Assembly: GCA_964429795.1 (NCBI GenBank)
Contig: CAYSCW010000014.1
Coordinates: 9,908-73,907 of the forward strand
Source of the DNA: CAYSCW01 sp964429795
GTDB taxonomy: Bacteria > Acidobacteriota > Aminicenantia > Aminicenantales > Aminicenantaceae
Reading direction: 5' to 3'
DNA length: 64,000 nt
A program made the translations under genes and the position numbers. Shown here piece after piece: positions 35,997-43,689 of this stretch. The stretch's first letter is position 1; the number at the start of each line of letters is the position of its first letter. The notes under the pieces are model-generated. The model made no database searches. It was not told where the DNA came from and saw nothing but the letters and a program-made list of their open reading frames with translations.

Positions 35997-37103
35997 ATGC
36001 AAGATAAAATCATAAAAAGCGACTGTGTCTTCTTCAGAGGAGATAAACCCTGCCAGTACAAACGCCTGTGTGAGGAATGCCCTCATTATACGCCCTTTCC
36101 TGCCAAGATACTGGTTATTAAAGGAAGAGCGATGGGGGATGTCCTGAGAACCACAGCCCTGCTACCTGGCCTGAAAAGAAAATATCCCCAAAGTCATATC
36201 ACCTGGCTTGTAGACGAAGAGAGCACGGATCTTCTCCTCAACAATCCTTTTATCGACAGGATTGTGCCTTTCCGATGGCAGGAAATCCTGAGATTTCTTG
36301 AGGAGGAATATGACATCCTCATCTCCCTGGATAAAGAAATTCTCTCCACTGCATTAGCTACAAAAATTAAAAGCAGCAAAAAGTTTGGATTTGGGATCAA
36401 TGCCCATGGCCATCTGACAATATTTAACAAAGCCAGTCATTATGCCTATCGCTTGGGAATCAATGATCAACTGAAATTCCAGGCAAATAAAAAAACATAC
36501 CAGGAGATCATCTATGAAGCCTGTGAGCTGGATTACCAAAAAGACCGGTATGTCTTTGAATTGAGAGAAGAAGACAGAAAAAGAGCAGAAACATTCTTCA
36601 AAAAGAACAAATTAACCAGGGATTCTGCATGGATCGGTCTCAACACGGGAGCGGGCTCGAGGTTCGAAACCAAGAGATGGCCAAAGGAAAGGTTTCTTCA
36701 ACTTATTCGCCTACTGACTGAAAAACAAAAGGCGACTGTTTTCCTCTTGGGAGGAGAAAAGGAAGAGAAGACCAACGCTTGGCTCAAAAAAAAATCGCAG
36801 GGCAAAGTCTATAACACAGGAAGCTACAACGCTCTTCGGGAGTTTACAGGATTCCTTTCCTCCCTGGATCTGGTGGTCAGTTCCGACTCCCTGGCCATGC
36901 ACCTCGCTCTGGCTTTAAACAAGAAAGTCGTAGTGCTTTTTGGATCCACTGCCCCTCAAGAAATTGAGTTGTATGGGTTGGGCAAGAAAATCTTTGCTGG
37001 CGTCGATTGCGCACCTTGTTATAAAGAGACATGCCCAGATATGAAGTGCATGAAAGCAATCACAGCTGAAGAAGTGTACAAAGAAATCAAAAAACTTCTC
37101 TAA
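35997..37103 (+). CDS. Family 9 glycosyltransferase (heptosyltransferase-like) with Cys-rich N-terminus
   Basis: A 368-residue GT-B enzyme like the ADP-heptose:LPS heptosyltransferases: KGRAMGDVLRTTALLPGLKRKYP, NTGAGSRFETKRWP, and DLVVSSDSLAMHLALAL. Before the GT fold, residues 9-27 hold four cysteines in CX8CX5CX2C (DCVFFRGDKPCQYK...CEECPHY), and the end has another set (DCAPCYKETCPDMKC). Such clusters could bind zinc or iron-sulfur. AGAGG gives a good start. It probably uses ADP-heptose produced via the rfaE2 product at 17.5 kb. It begins an operon with a GT2 and rsmA. Confidence 0.88.
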   Translation: MQDKIIKSDCVFFRGDKPCQYKRLCEECPHYTPFPAKILVIKGRAMGDVLRTTALLPGLKRKYPQSHITWLVDEESTDLLLNNPFIDRIVPFRWQEILRFLEEEYDILISLDKEILSTALATKIKSSKKFGFGINAHGHLTIFNKASHYAYRLGINDQLKFQANKKTYQEIIYEACELDYQKDRYVFELREEDRKRAETFFKKNKLTRDSAWIGLNTGAGSRFETKRWPKERFLQLIRLLTEKQKATVFLLGGEKEEKTNAWLKKKSQGKVYNTGSYNALREFTGFLSSLDLVVSSDSLAMHLALALNKKVVVLFGSTAPQEIELYGLGKKIFAGVDCAPCYKETCPDMKCMKAITAEEVYKEIKKLL

Positions 37104-37113
37104 GCGATGGTCA

Positions 37114-37851
37114 GTGAATAAAAAGGTCGTCATCGTTATTTCCACCTATAATGAAAGGGAGAATATCCAAGAGTTACTCCTGAGAATTCTGGATTTAAAA
37201 ACCTCAGAACACCTTATACTCCTGGTTGTGGACGATGATTCTCCCGATGGAACAGCAGATGCTGTCTCTTCTCTTGCTCAAAGAAAAAAAGACATCCATC
37301 TTCTGGTACGTAAAGGTAAAAGGGGACGTGGGTCTGCAGGGATCGAAGGGTTCAAGAAAGCTTTGACCCTTCACCCCCATTACGTCCTGGAAATGGACGC
37401 GGATTTATCCCATCGTCCAGAGGAAATTCCCCGGCTCCTGAAAGCCATCGATAAGTGTGACGTGGCCATCGGCTCCAGGTTTGTCCCAGGAGGAAGAGAT
37501 GCCGAGCGTAACATCAGACGAAAATTCATCACCTTCCTGGTGAGATATTTCCTTCGCTTCTACCTGAAGATACCGGCTAAAGATGTTTCTTCCGGCTTTC
37601 GCTGTTTCAGGGAGGAGGTTCTAGAAAAGATTGATCTGGACAGCCTGAAATCCGAGGGCCCTTCCCTTGTTCAAGAAATCCTCTATAAGGCCTTTCTCTT
37701 GGGATACAAAATAGAGGAAGTACCCATCACCTTCCAGGATAGAAAAAAAGGGGAAACAAAGCTTACTCTCTCTACCCTTTTTAAGACTTTCCTCTTCAAT
37801 TGGAGGCTTAAAAAAAGGACAAGAGCCTCATTATCTGAAAAGGGAAGATAA
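37114..37851 (+). CDS. Dolichol-phosphate-mannosyltransferase-like GT2
   Basis: A 245-residue family 2 glycosyltransferase, starting at GTG 10 bases after the GT9 stop. It shows VIVISTYNERENIQELL, VDDDSPDGTAD, MDADLSHRPEEIPRLL and FQDRKKGETKL, the soluble polyprenol-phosphate-mannose synthase pattern. There are no membrane helices at the C-terminus, unlike the GT2 at 29.7 kb. It likely supplies lipid-linked mannose for envelope glycan or protein glycosylation. Confidence 0.9.
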   Translation: MNKKVVIVISTYNERENIQELLLRILDLKTSEHLILLVVDDDSPDGTADAVSSLAQRKKDIHLLVRKGKRGRGSAGIEGFKKALTLHPHYVLEMDADLSHRPEEIPRLLKAIDKCDVAIGSRFVPGGRDAERNIRRKFITFLVRYFLRFYLKIPAKDVSSGFRCFREEVLEKIDLDSLKSEGPSLVQEILYKAFLLGYKIEEVPITFQDRKKGETKLTLSTLFKTFLFNWRLKKRTRASLSEKGR

Positions 37852-37891
37852 GTATTGAGGGAAACCATCTTCCTGATACAGGGCTAATTTA

Positions 37892-38701
37892 ATGAAAAAG
37901 AGCAGAAGAAAAGCCCTCGGCCAACATTTCCTCACCAACCGCACTCTCCTCAGAAAAATCGTAAAGACAATCAATCCTCAGCCAGAAGACCTGGTCATAG
38001 AGGTAGGTGCGGGCAAAGGAGTCTTGACTTCTCCTTTAGCCCAGGAAGCAGGAAAAGTCATCGCCATCGAGAGGGACGGTTCATTCATTCCAACGCTACG
38101 AAGAAAACACATGCCCCATCTTCTGATCTTAGAAAAAGATGTTTTGAAAGTTGATTTTAAAAACCTTTTAGAAAAGGAAAAAGATGCCTTCAAGAAGGTC
38201 AAGCTGGTGGGAAACTTGCCTTATTCCATCTCCTCTCCTCTACTCTTTAAGATCCTTCAAGACAAAGAGCTCTTTTCAGAGTGCGTTTTTCTTCTCCAGA
38301 AAGAAGTGGCCCAGAGAGTGTGTGCCAAACCGGGATCAAAAAAGTTTGCTCCTCTTTCCATCATTTTCCAAATCCATTTTTCAACGCAGATCCATGCCCT
38401 CATCCCTCCCCAGGCCTTCTCTCCGCCTCCCCAAGTAGAATCGGCATTGATCTCCTTAAAAAGGAGACGCTCCCCTCTCTTTCACATAGAAAACGACGCC
38501 CTCTTTCTAGAACTCCTTAAGGGTGCGTTCCGGCACAGGAGAAAGACTCTTCACAACAACCTGGAAAGGCTCGATCTTTCCTCCTCCTTAATCCATAAAG
38601 CTTTCCAAAATCTTGACATAAAAAAAGATGCTCGTCCCGAACAGCTCACCATCTCCCAATTCGTCAGCCTCTTCGATTTCATACATTCAGAAAAAACCTG
38701 A
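37892..38701 (+). CDS. rsmA: 16S rRNA dimethyladenosine transferase
   Basis: RsmA/KsgA dimethylates the two adjacent adenosines in helix 45 of 16S rRNA during late 30S assembly. The 269 residues show GQHFLTNRTLLRKI, the SAM loop VIEVGAGKGVLTSPLA and the catalytic NLPYSISSPLL. The C-terminal helical domain is complete. CAGGG lies 8 bases before the ATG. It is the last gene of the GT9-GT2-rsmA operon; repeat pair E follows 24 bases after the stop. Confidence 0.95.
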   Translation: MKKSRRKALGQHFLTNRTLLRKIVKTINPQPEDLVIEVGAGKGVLTSPLAQEAGKVIAIERDGSFIPTLRRKHMPHLLILEKDVLKVDFKNLLEKEKDAFKKVKLVGNLPYSISSPLLFKILQDKELFSECVFLLQKEVAQRVCAKPGSKKFAPLSIIFQIHFSTQIHALIPPQAFSPPPQVESALISLKRRRSPLFHIENDALFLELLKGAFRHRRKTLHNNLERLDLSSSLIHKAFQNLDIKKDARPEQLTISQFVSLFDFIHSEKT

Positions 38702-38724
38702 AAAGGAGACGGTTCTTCTCCCTG

Positions 38725-38990
38725 AAAGCATCTCCAAATTCACGATGGGTGAATATATTTCATCCAGTTAGGTAGTGAGGCGTCTGTTCCTGTCCATCCG
38801 AAGCCCACAGTGGAGGAAGGGAGAGTCTTTGGCGAAGATGGAAGGGAACCGGCGCTTTTACTCAAGATTGTCCCAATTAGGCGGCGGTTCTTATCCATCC
38901 GAAGCCCATAGTGGAGGGTGGGAGGGTCTTGGCAAGGATGGATAGAAACCGGCGCTTTTATTAGCTATCAAGGAAGTGGAGATGCTATCC
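38725..38990 (+). repeat. Dispersed hairpin repeat, composite copy E (two hairpins)
   Basis: One left end (AGCATCTCCAAATTCACGATG) and one right end (TAGCTATCAAGGAAGTGGAGATGCT) enclose two hairpin units. Unit E1 covers about 38786-38857. Unit E2 has arms 38886-38900 and 38936-38950 with a 35-base loop. The E2 stem carries ATCC/GGAT where copy C has GTCC/GGAC, a paired change. The termini share AGCATCTCCA in inverted orientation. Confidence 0.82.
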
Positions 38991-39042
38991 CTCTTCTTTC
39001 TCTCTTTCAGTAGAAAAAACAAATGTGCTATAATTTTTCTTA

Positions 39043-41340
39043 ATGAAAAAAAAGAAAAAGAAGAGATCAACTCCATCTGTTCAGAAAACCAAAAGAAAAA
39101 AAAGAATCAGAACCTCTGAAATCATCGCTGTCCTCTTGGTATTTCTGGCCCTTTTCATCTTCATCAGTCTCATAAGCTATGATTCAAAAGATCCTTCTTG
39201 GGCCAACGCCACTCCTTCCAATCAAAAAATTCACAACTATGCAGGAAGAGCAGGAGCATCCCTCTCGGAGGCCCTCCTTCAGTTTTTGGGATTTGGAGTT
39301 TTCCTCATTCCTGTTGCCCTGATCTATCTCGGCTACGCCATGTTCTTCCCCAGCCAACGTCTCTTTCTCAAAACTGTAGGCTCTTTCCTCTTCATCATCA
39401 TCTTCGGAGCCCTTCTGTTCATGTTCTTCGATCGATTTGCCTGGAGAGGAACCGAGATACAGGCGGGAGGGATCATGGGAAACCTGGTTTCGTCAGTCCT
39501 TGTCCGTTACCTGAACTCGGTAGGAACCATCTTGGTCTTTATCAGCCTTCTCGTTCTCCTTCTCATCTTCTTTACCAGGATATCCCTCAAGAATATCTTC
39601 GACATCTTCTCTCGACTTTTCCAATTCTTCTTCAAAGAGATCCGGATTAAAATCATCCAATACCAGAAGGACAAACAGCGAGAAAAGATGCGCAAAAGGG
39701 TGGTGGAGAAATATTCCATCCCTCCTGAGCTTCGAGAGGAGAAGAAGGCTATCAAAGAAAAGAAAGACATTCGGCCAGAAGAAAAAGTCAAGCCTGAACC
39801 TGTGCTTTCAACTCCTCCTAAACCACCCACGGCAGAGAAATTTCTTTTTCCCGAGCTGGAAAAAAAAGGAGATTACCAGTTTCCTCCTTATAGCCTTTTA
39901 GACCCGGGTAAGCCTCAGGAAAAGATCGACAAGGATGAGCTTTTCGATAAGAAACAACGCATCGAAGAAAAGCTCAAGGAATTTCGTGTGGAAGGGGAGG
40001 TCCGGGAATATCATCCTGGACCTGTCATCACCACCTATGAATTCTATCCGTATCCGGGAATCAAAGTCAGCCAAGTGGCCAACCTTTCGGAAGACCTCTC
40101 TCTGGCTTTAGGAGCAGAATCTGTGCGGATCCAGAGAATTCCTGGAAAATCAACCCTGGGTGTGGAGGTCCCCAACAACAAAAGAGAAATCATCAAAGTC
40201 AGGGATATCCTTCAATCGGAAAAATTCTGCCGGTCACCATCCAAACTGACCTTTGCCCTAGGAAAAACCATCCATGGAGAAGTCTACATCACCGATCTTT
40301 CTATCATGCCCCATCTTCTCATCGCTGGAGCCACTGGAACAGGAAAGAGCGTGGCTCTCAATGCCCTCATCGCTAGCATCCTCTACAAGGCCTCTCCAGA
40401 GCAAGTCAAGCTGATCCTTATCGATCCTAAACGACTGGAATTCTCAGTTTATGATGGAATCCCCCATCTTCTCTGCCCGGTGGTGCGAGACCCCAAGAAA
40501 GCAGGGTCGATTCTGCTGGACACCATCAAAAAAATGGAAGACCGATACCAGAAACTAGGATACTTGAGAGTCAGGAACATCGAGCAATACAACCAACGGA
40601 TAAAAACCATACTCAATGAGAAAAAAGGTCAACTCAGCAAAGAAGAAAAAGCCTCCCTTAAGTTTCTCCCCTATCTTGTTATCATTATCGATGAATTGGC
40701 CGAGCTGATGATGATCGGTGCCCAGGATGTGGAGTACAGCATCGCCCGGTTGGCCCAGTTGGCCCGGGCTGTGGGCATACATCTGGTGATGGCCACACAG
40801 CGTCCCTCTATCGATGTGATCACAGGAACCATCAAAAACAACTTTTCCAGCCGCATAGCTTTCCGCGTCCCTTCAAAGGTGGACTCCCGGATCATCCTTG
40901 ATTCGGCTGGCGCGGACAAGCTGCTCGGTCTAGGAGATATGCTCTTCATGCCCCCCAATTATCCGCGGCTCATCCGACTGCACTGTTCCTATATTTCTCT
41001 GCCTGAAATCACCCGGCTAGTCCGGTTTGTCAAGCAGCAGGGAAAGCCCAGTTATGACGAAAAAATAGTCGATGTCCTTAAAAGACCGGCTACTCACGAT
41101 GAGGAGGAATGGGGAGAAAAAGATGCCCTTTACGATAAGGCCCTGGAGCTTATCCTCCTTACAGGACAGGCTTCGTCTTCCTACCTCCAGAGGAAGCTCA
41201 AATTGGGCTATGCCCGAGCCGCACGGATCATCGATCAGATGGAGCAAGAGGGAATCCTCGGTCCATCTGAGGGGAGTAAACCCAGAGAAATACTCGTCGA
41301 TCCCCGATCATTTCTGAAAAAGATGAATGAGGAGAAATGA
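39043..41340 (+). CDS. ftsK: DNA translocase FtsK/SpoIIIE
   Basis: Pumps chromosome ends through the closing septum and activates dimer resolution. The 765-residue protein has a basic N-terminus, four membrane helices (about residues 30-185), a Glu/Lys/Pro-rich linker (about 200-280), the alpha-beta motor with IAGATGTGKSVALNALI and VIIIDELAELMM, and a C-terminal gamma winged helix (LILLTGQASSSYLQRKLKLGYARAARI) that reads KOPS sites. TATAAT at 39029-39034 ends 8 bases before the ATG, leaving no room for a ribosome binding site, so the message may be leaderless. Confidence 0.96.
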   Translation: MKKKKKKRSTPSVQKTKRKKRIRTSEIIAVLLVFLALFIFISLISYDSKDPSWANATPSNQKIHNYAGRAGASLSEALLQFLGFGVFLIPVALIYLGYAMFFPSQRLFLKTVGSFLFIIIFGALLFMFFDRFAWRGTEIQAGGIMGNLVSSVLVRYLNSVGTILVFISLLVLLLIFFTRISLKNIFDIFSRLFQFFFKEIRIKIIQYQKDKQREKMRKRVVEKYSIPPELREEKKAIKEKKDIRPEEKVKPEPVLSTPPKPPTAEKFLFPELEKKGDYQFPPYSLLDPGKPQEKIDKDELFDKKQRIEEKLKEFRVEGEVREYHPGPVITTYEFYPYPGIKVSQVANLSEDLSLALGAESVRIQRIPGKSTLGVEVPNNKREIIKVRDILQSEKFCRSPSKLTFALGKTIHGEVYITDLSIMPHLLIAGATGTGKSVALNALIASILYKASPEQVKLILIDPKRLEFSVYDGIPHLLCPVVRDPKKAGSILLDTIKKMEDRYQKLGYLRVRNIEQYNQRIKTILNEKKGQLSKEEKASLKFLPYLVIIIDELAELMMIGAQDVEYSIARLAQLARAVGIHLVMATQRPSIDVITGTIKNNFSSRIAFRVPSKVDSRIILDSAGADKLLGLGDMLFMPPNYPRLIRLHCSYISLPEITRLVRFVKQQGKPSYDEKIVDVLKRPATHDEEEWGEKDALYDKALELILLTGQASSSYLQRKLKLGYARAARIIDQMEQEGILGPSEGSKPREILVDPRSFLKKMNEEK

Positions 41341-43449
41341 GTGCACAAGGCCATAAAGAGAAAAGTAAGGAAAGCTCTCCAAGACCAAAATCTCCAGAAA
41401 GCCTTAGAGAGAGCTTCCTCTCATCATTTCAAACATTTTAATCACACAAAAGACGATATCCCCTGGGAAAAGTACAAAGAAAGAGCAAAAGCAATCAAAG
41501 AAGAATGCGTTAAAAAACTGCCTCAGCTCATCCAAAAATTCAGCGAAGAGGCTGAAAAAGCAGGAGCTCAGCTCTATCAAGCTTCCACTCCCAAAGATGC
41601 CCTCTCTCAGATAGAAAAAATCCTCGACCAGAAGAAAGCCAATCTTATCGTCAAATCCAAATCCATGGTGAGCGAGGAGATCGGTCTCAATCATTTTTTG
41701 GAGAAAAAGGGATACAAAGTGGTAGAGACGGATCTGGGAGAATGGATCGTGCAGCTGGCCAAGGAAAGACCCTCTCACATCACCGCCCCCGCCCTTCACA
41801 AAACCAAAGAAGAGATAGCAGAGCTTCTCAGCCACCATCTTCAGAAGAAAATATCCCCTGATTCCAAGGAGATCGTCAAACATGCGCGCGAGGAAATGCG
41901 AAAGACCTTCTTGGAGGCGGACGTGGGTATCTCTGGAGCCAATTTGGCGGTCGCTGAATCCGGAACCTTGGTGATTGTGAGCAACGAAGGGAATGCCCGC
42001 CTGGTAACCTCCCTGCCTCCAGTCCACATAGCCCTGGTGACAACGGAAAAGTTCGTTGAAACTCTGGAACAGGCCATCTCTCTGATAAAGGCTCTGACCA
42101 TCGCCTCCTCAGGGATGAAACTGACCTCTTATGTCTCGTTCATCACTGGACCGAGCCGCACCACCGATATCGAAAAGGAACGGGTTATCGGCGTTCACGG
42201 CCCCCAAGAGCTCCACATCATTATTCTTGACAACGGACGGCTTAAAATCAGCAAAGATGATGAACTGGGTAAAATCCTCTACTGCCTCAAATGCGGGGGA
42301 TGTATGCTGGTCTGTCCCGTCTTTCAAGCGGTGGGAGGACATGTGTATGGAGGTTCTGTCTATCCGGGAGGAATCGGGACTTTGCTTACAGCCATCACCC
42401 AATCAGCCAAGGAATCTTCCAGGATGTGGGACTTCTGTTCGGATTGCCGGAAATGCGAGGAATTCTGTCCTGTTTCCATACCCACGAGCCAGATTATCCT
42501 CAGGCTCAAGAATGAGAGAGGATCAAACCTATGGGAAAAAGCCCTCTCCACACTGTTTCGGAAAAAAGGCCTATTCCAAATAGGAACCACGATTCTCTCG
42601 CTGCTTCAGAAACCCTGGATGGAGAACGGATATCTAAAAAACCTCCCCTGGATTAAGAAAAAATTCATCCCCGCTCTCAACCCCAAGAAGCCTCCTGCCG
42701 TTGAAGAAAAAAACGGGGAAAAAGTCTATCTTTTCGAAGGATGTATGGTAAGGCTCTTTTTCCCTGAAATCCGGGAAAGCGTCCAAAAAGGTCTCTCTCA
42801 CTTTGGTTATCAGGTGATCTCCCCAAGCGAACAACACTGTTGTGGAGCTCCCAGTCTCCATTTAGGAGACAGTAAAGGCGTGAAAAGGCTCTTCAGGAAG
42901 AATATCAAATCTTTCCAGAAAGAAAACCCTCGCTACATTCTTACCATCTGCCCCACCGGAAACGCCATGTTCAAAGACACATACCCAAAGATAGAGCCTG
43001 AGTTCGATATTTGGAAGGACAGGATCTTTGATTTTGCAGAATTCGTCTCTAAGAAAGGTTTGTTCCCAGAAAAAAAGAAGGGCACACCGCCAACAGATAT
43101 CCTCTACCATTTCCCTTGCCATACACTGAACAAGTCAAACTCAAAGGATGAACCCAAGAAAGTTCTTGAAGCTTTAGGCTATAATCCTAAGTTTGAAGAA
43201 GAACCCTACACCTGCTGTGGATTCTGTGGCGTGTTCTCCTTAAAAAATCCAGAAATCTCAGACCACCTATGGACAAAGAAAAAAAAGAAAATCGAGAAAA
43301 ACAAACCATCCCTTATCGCTACCGATTGTCCGGGCTGCCTTTTCCAATTGAGAGCAGGCCTGAAGAAAACAGGCGACAAACTTAAAATTCTCCACACCGC
43401 TGAGCTCTTCGCCGAAACCATAAAGAATTCCAAGCCGAGGAAAAAATAA
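41341..43449 (+). CDS. LutB-LutA-type fused iron-sulfur oxidoreductase
   Basis: A 702-residue fusion. Residues about 60-290 are a LUD domain as in LutB/LutC; CLKCGGCMLVCP (about 314) and CSDCRKCEEFCP (about 365) are two [4Fe-4S] motifs, as in LutB. From about 465 follow two CCG blocks (EGCMVRL...HCCGAP; FPCHTLN...YTCCGFCG) of the LutA/GlcF/HdrB type. In Bacillus LutA, LutB and LutC are separate and together oxidise L-lactate. Here two parts are joined and LutC is not adjacent, so lactate as substrate is plausible but not certain. The GTG start follows the ftsK stop directly. Confidence 0.87.
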   Translation: MHKAIKRKVRKALQDQNLQKALERASSHHFKHFNHTKDDIPWEKYKERAKAIKEECVKKLPQLIQKFSEEAEKAGAQLYQASTPKDALSQIEKILDQKKANLIVKSKSMVSEEIGLNHFLEKKGYKVVETDLGEWIVQLAKERPSHITAPALHKTKEEIAELLSHHLQKKISPDSKEIVKHAREEMRKTFLEADVGISGANLAVAESGTLVIVSNEGNARLVTSLPPVHIALVTTEKFVETLEQAISLIKALTIASSGMKLTSYVSFITGPSRTTDIEKERVIGVHGPQELHIIILDNGRLKISKDDELGKILYCLKCGGCMLVCPVFQAVGGHVYGGSVYPGGIGTLLTAITQSAKESSRMWDFCSDCRKCEEFCPVSIPTSQIILRLKNERGSNLWEKALSTLFRKKGLFQIGTTILSLLQKPWMENGYLKNLPWIKKKFIPALNPKKPPAVEEKNGEKVYLFEGCMVRLFFPEIRESVQKGLSHFGYQVISPSEQHCCGAPSLHLGDSKGVKRLFRKNIKSFQKENPRYILTICPTGNAMFKDTYPKIEPEFDIWKDRIFDFAEFVSKKGLFPEKKKGTPPTDILYHFPCHTLNKSNSKDEPKKVLEALGYNPKFEEEPYTCCGFCGVFSLKNPEISDHLWTKKKKKIEKNKPSLIATDCPGCLFQLRAGLKKTGDKLKILHTAELFAETIKNSKPRKK

Positions 43450-43503
43450 CCTTTCACCTCCAGTCGATCAAATTCAGGAATTCAAAATGCCTATTGTTTA
43501 GCT

Positions 43504-43553
43504 TTGTCCTAGAGTGAATGGATGAAGTTAATAGTCATCTCACTCTAGGACAA
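43504..43553. repeat. Perfect 14-bp inverted repeat
   Basis: TTGTCCTAGAGTGA (43504-43517) and TCACTCTAGGACAA (43540-43553) are exact complements around a 22-base loop that itself contains GATGA/TCATC. There is no T tract, so it is not a standard terminator. It lies 55 bases after the Lut-type gene and about 135 before the kinase/aminotransferase start; it may be an operator, an RNA hairpin or an mRNA 3' barrier. Confidence 0.6.
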
Positions 43554-43689
43554 CCTCTATTGTTAAAAAAACATATTCATTTGAGATGCCATGAAGATAA
43601 TTGGATTTTTGTGAATTCTTATTATAATGTGAAAAGTGGATCTTTCCCCAAAGATTATATTTAAGAATATTTATTTATGGAGTCTTTAA

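Noticed and set aside
8394..38990. Repeated hairpins considered as CRISPR, tRNA or riboswitch
   Set aside because: Units are dispersed, not regularly spaced, have no spacers or cas genes, no cloverleaf, and do not match a riboswitch class I know.
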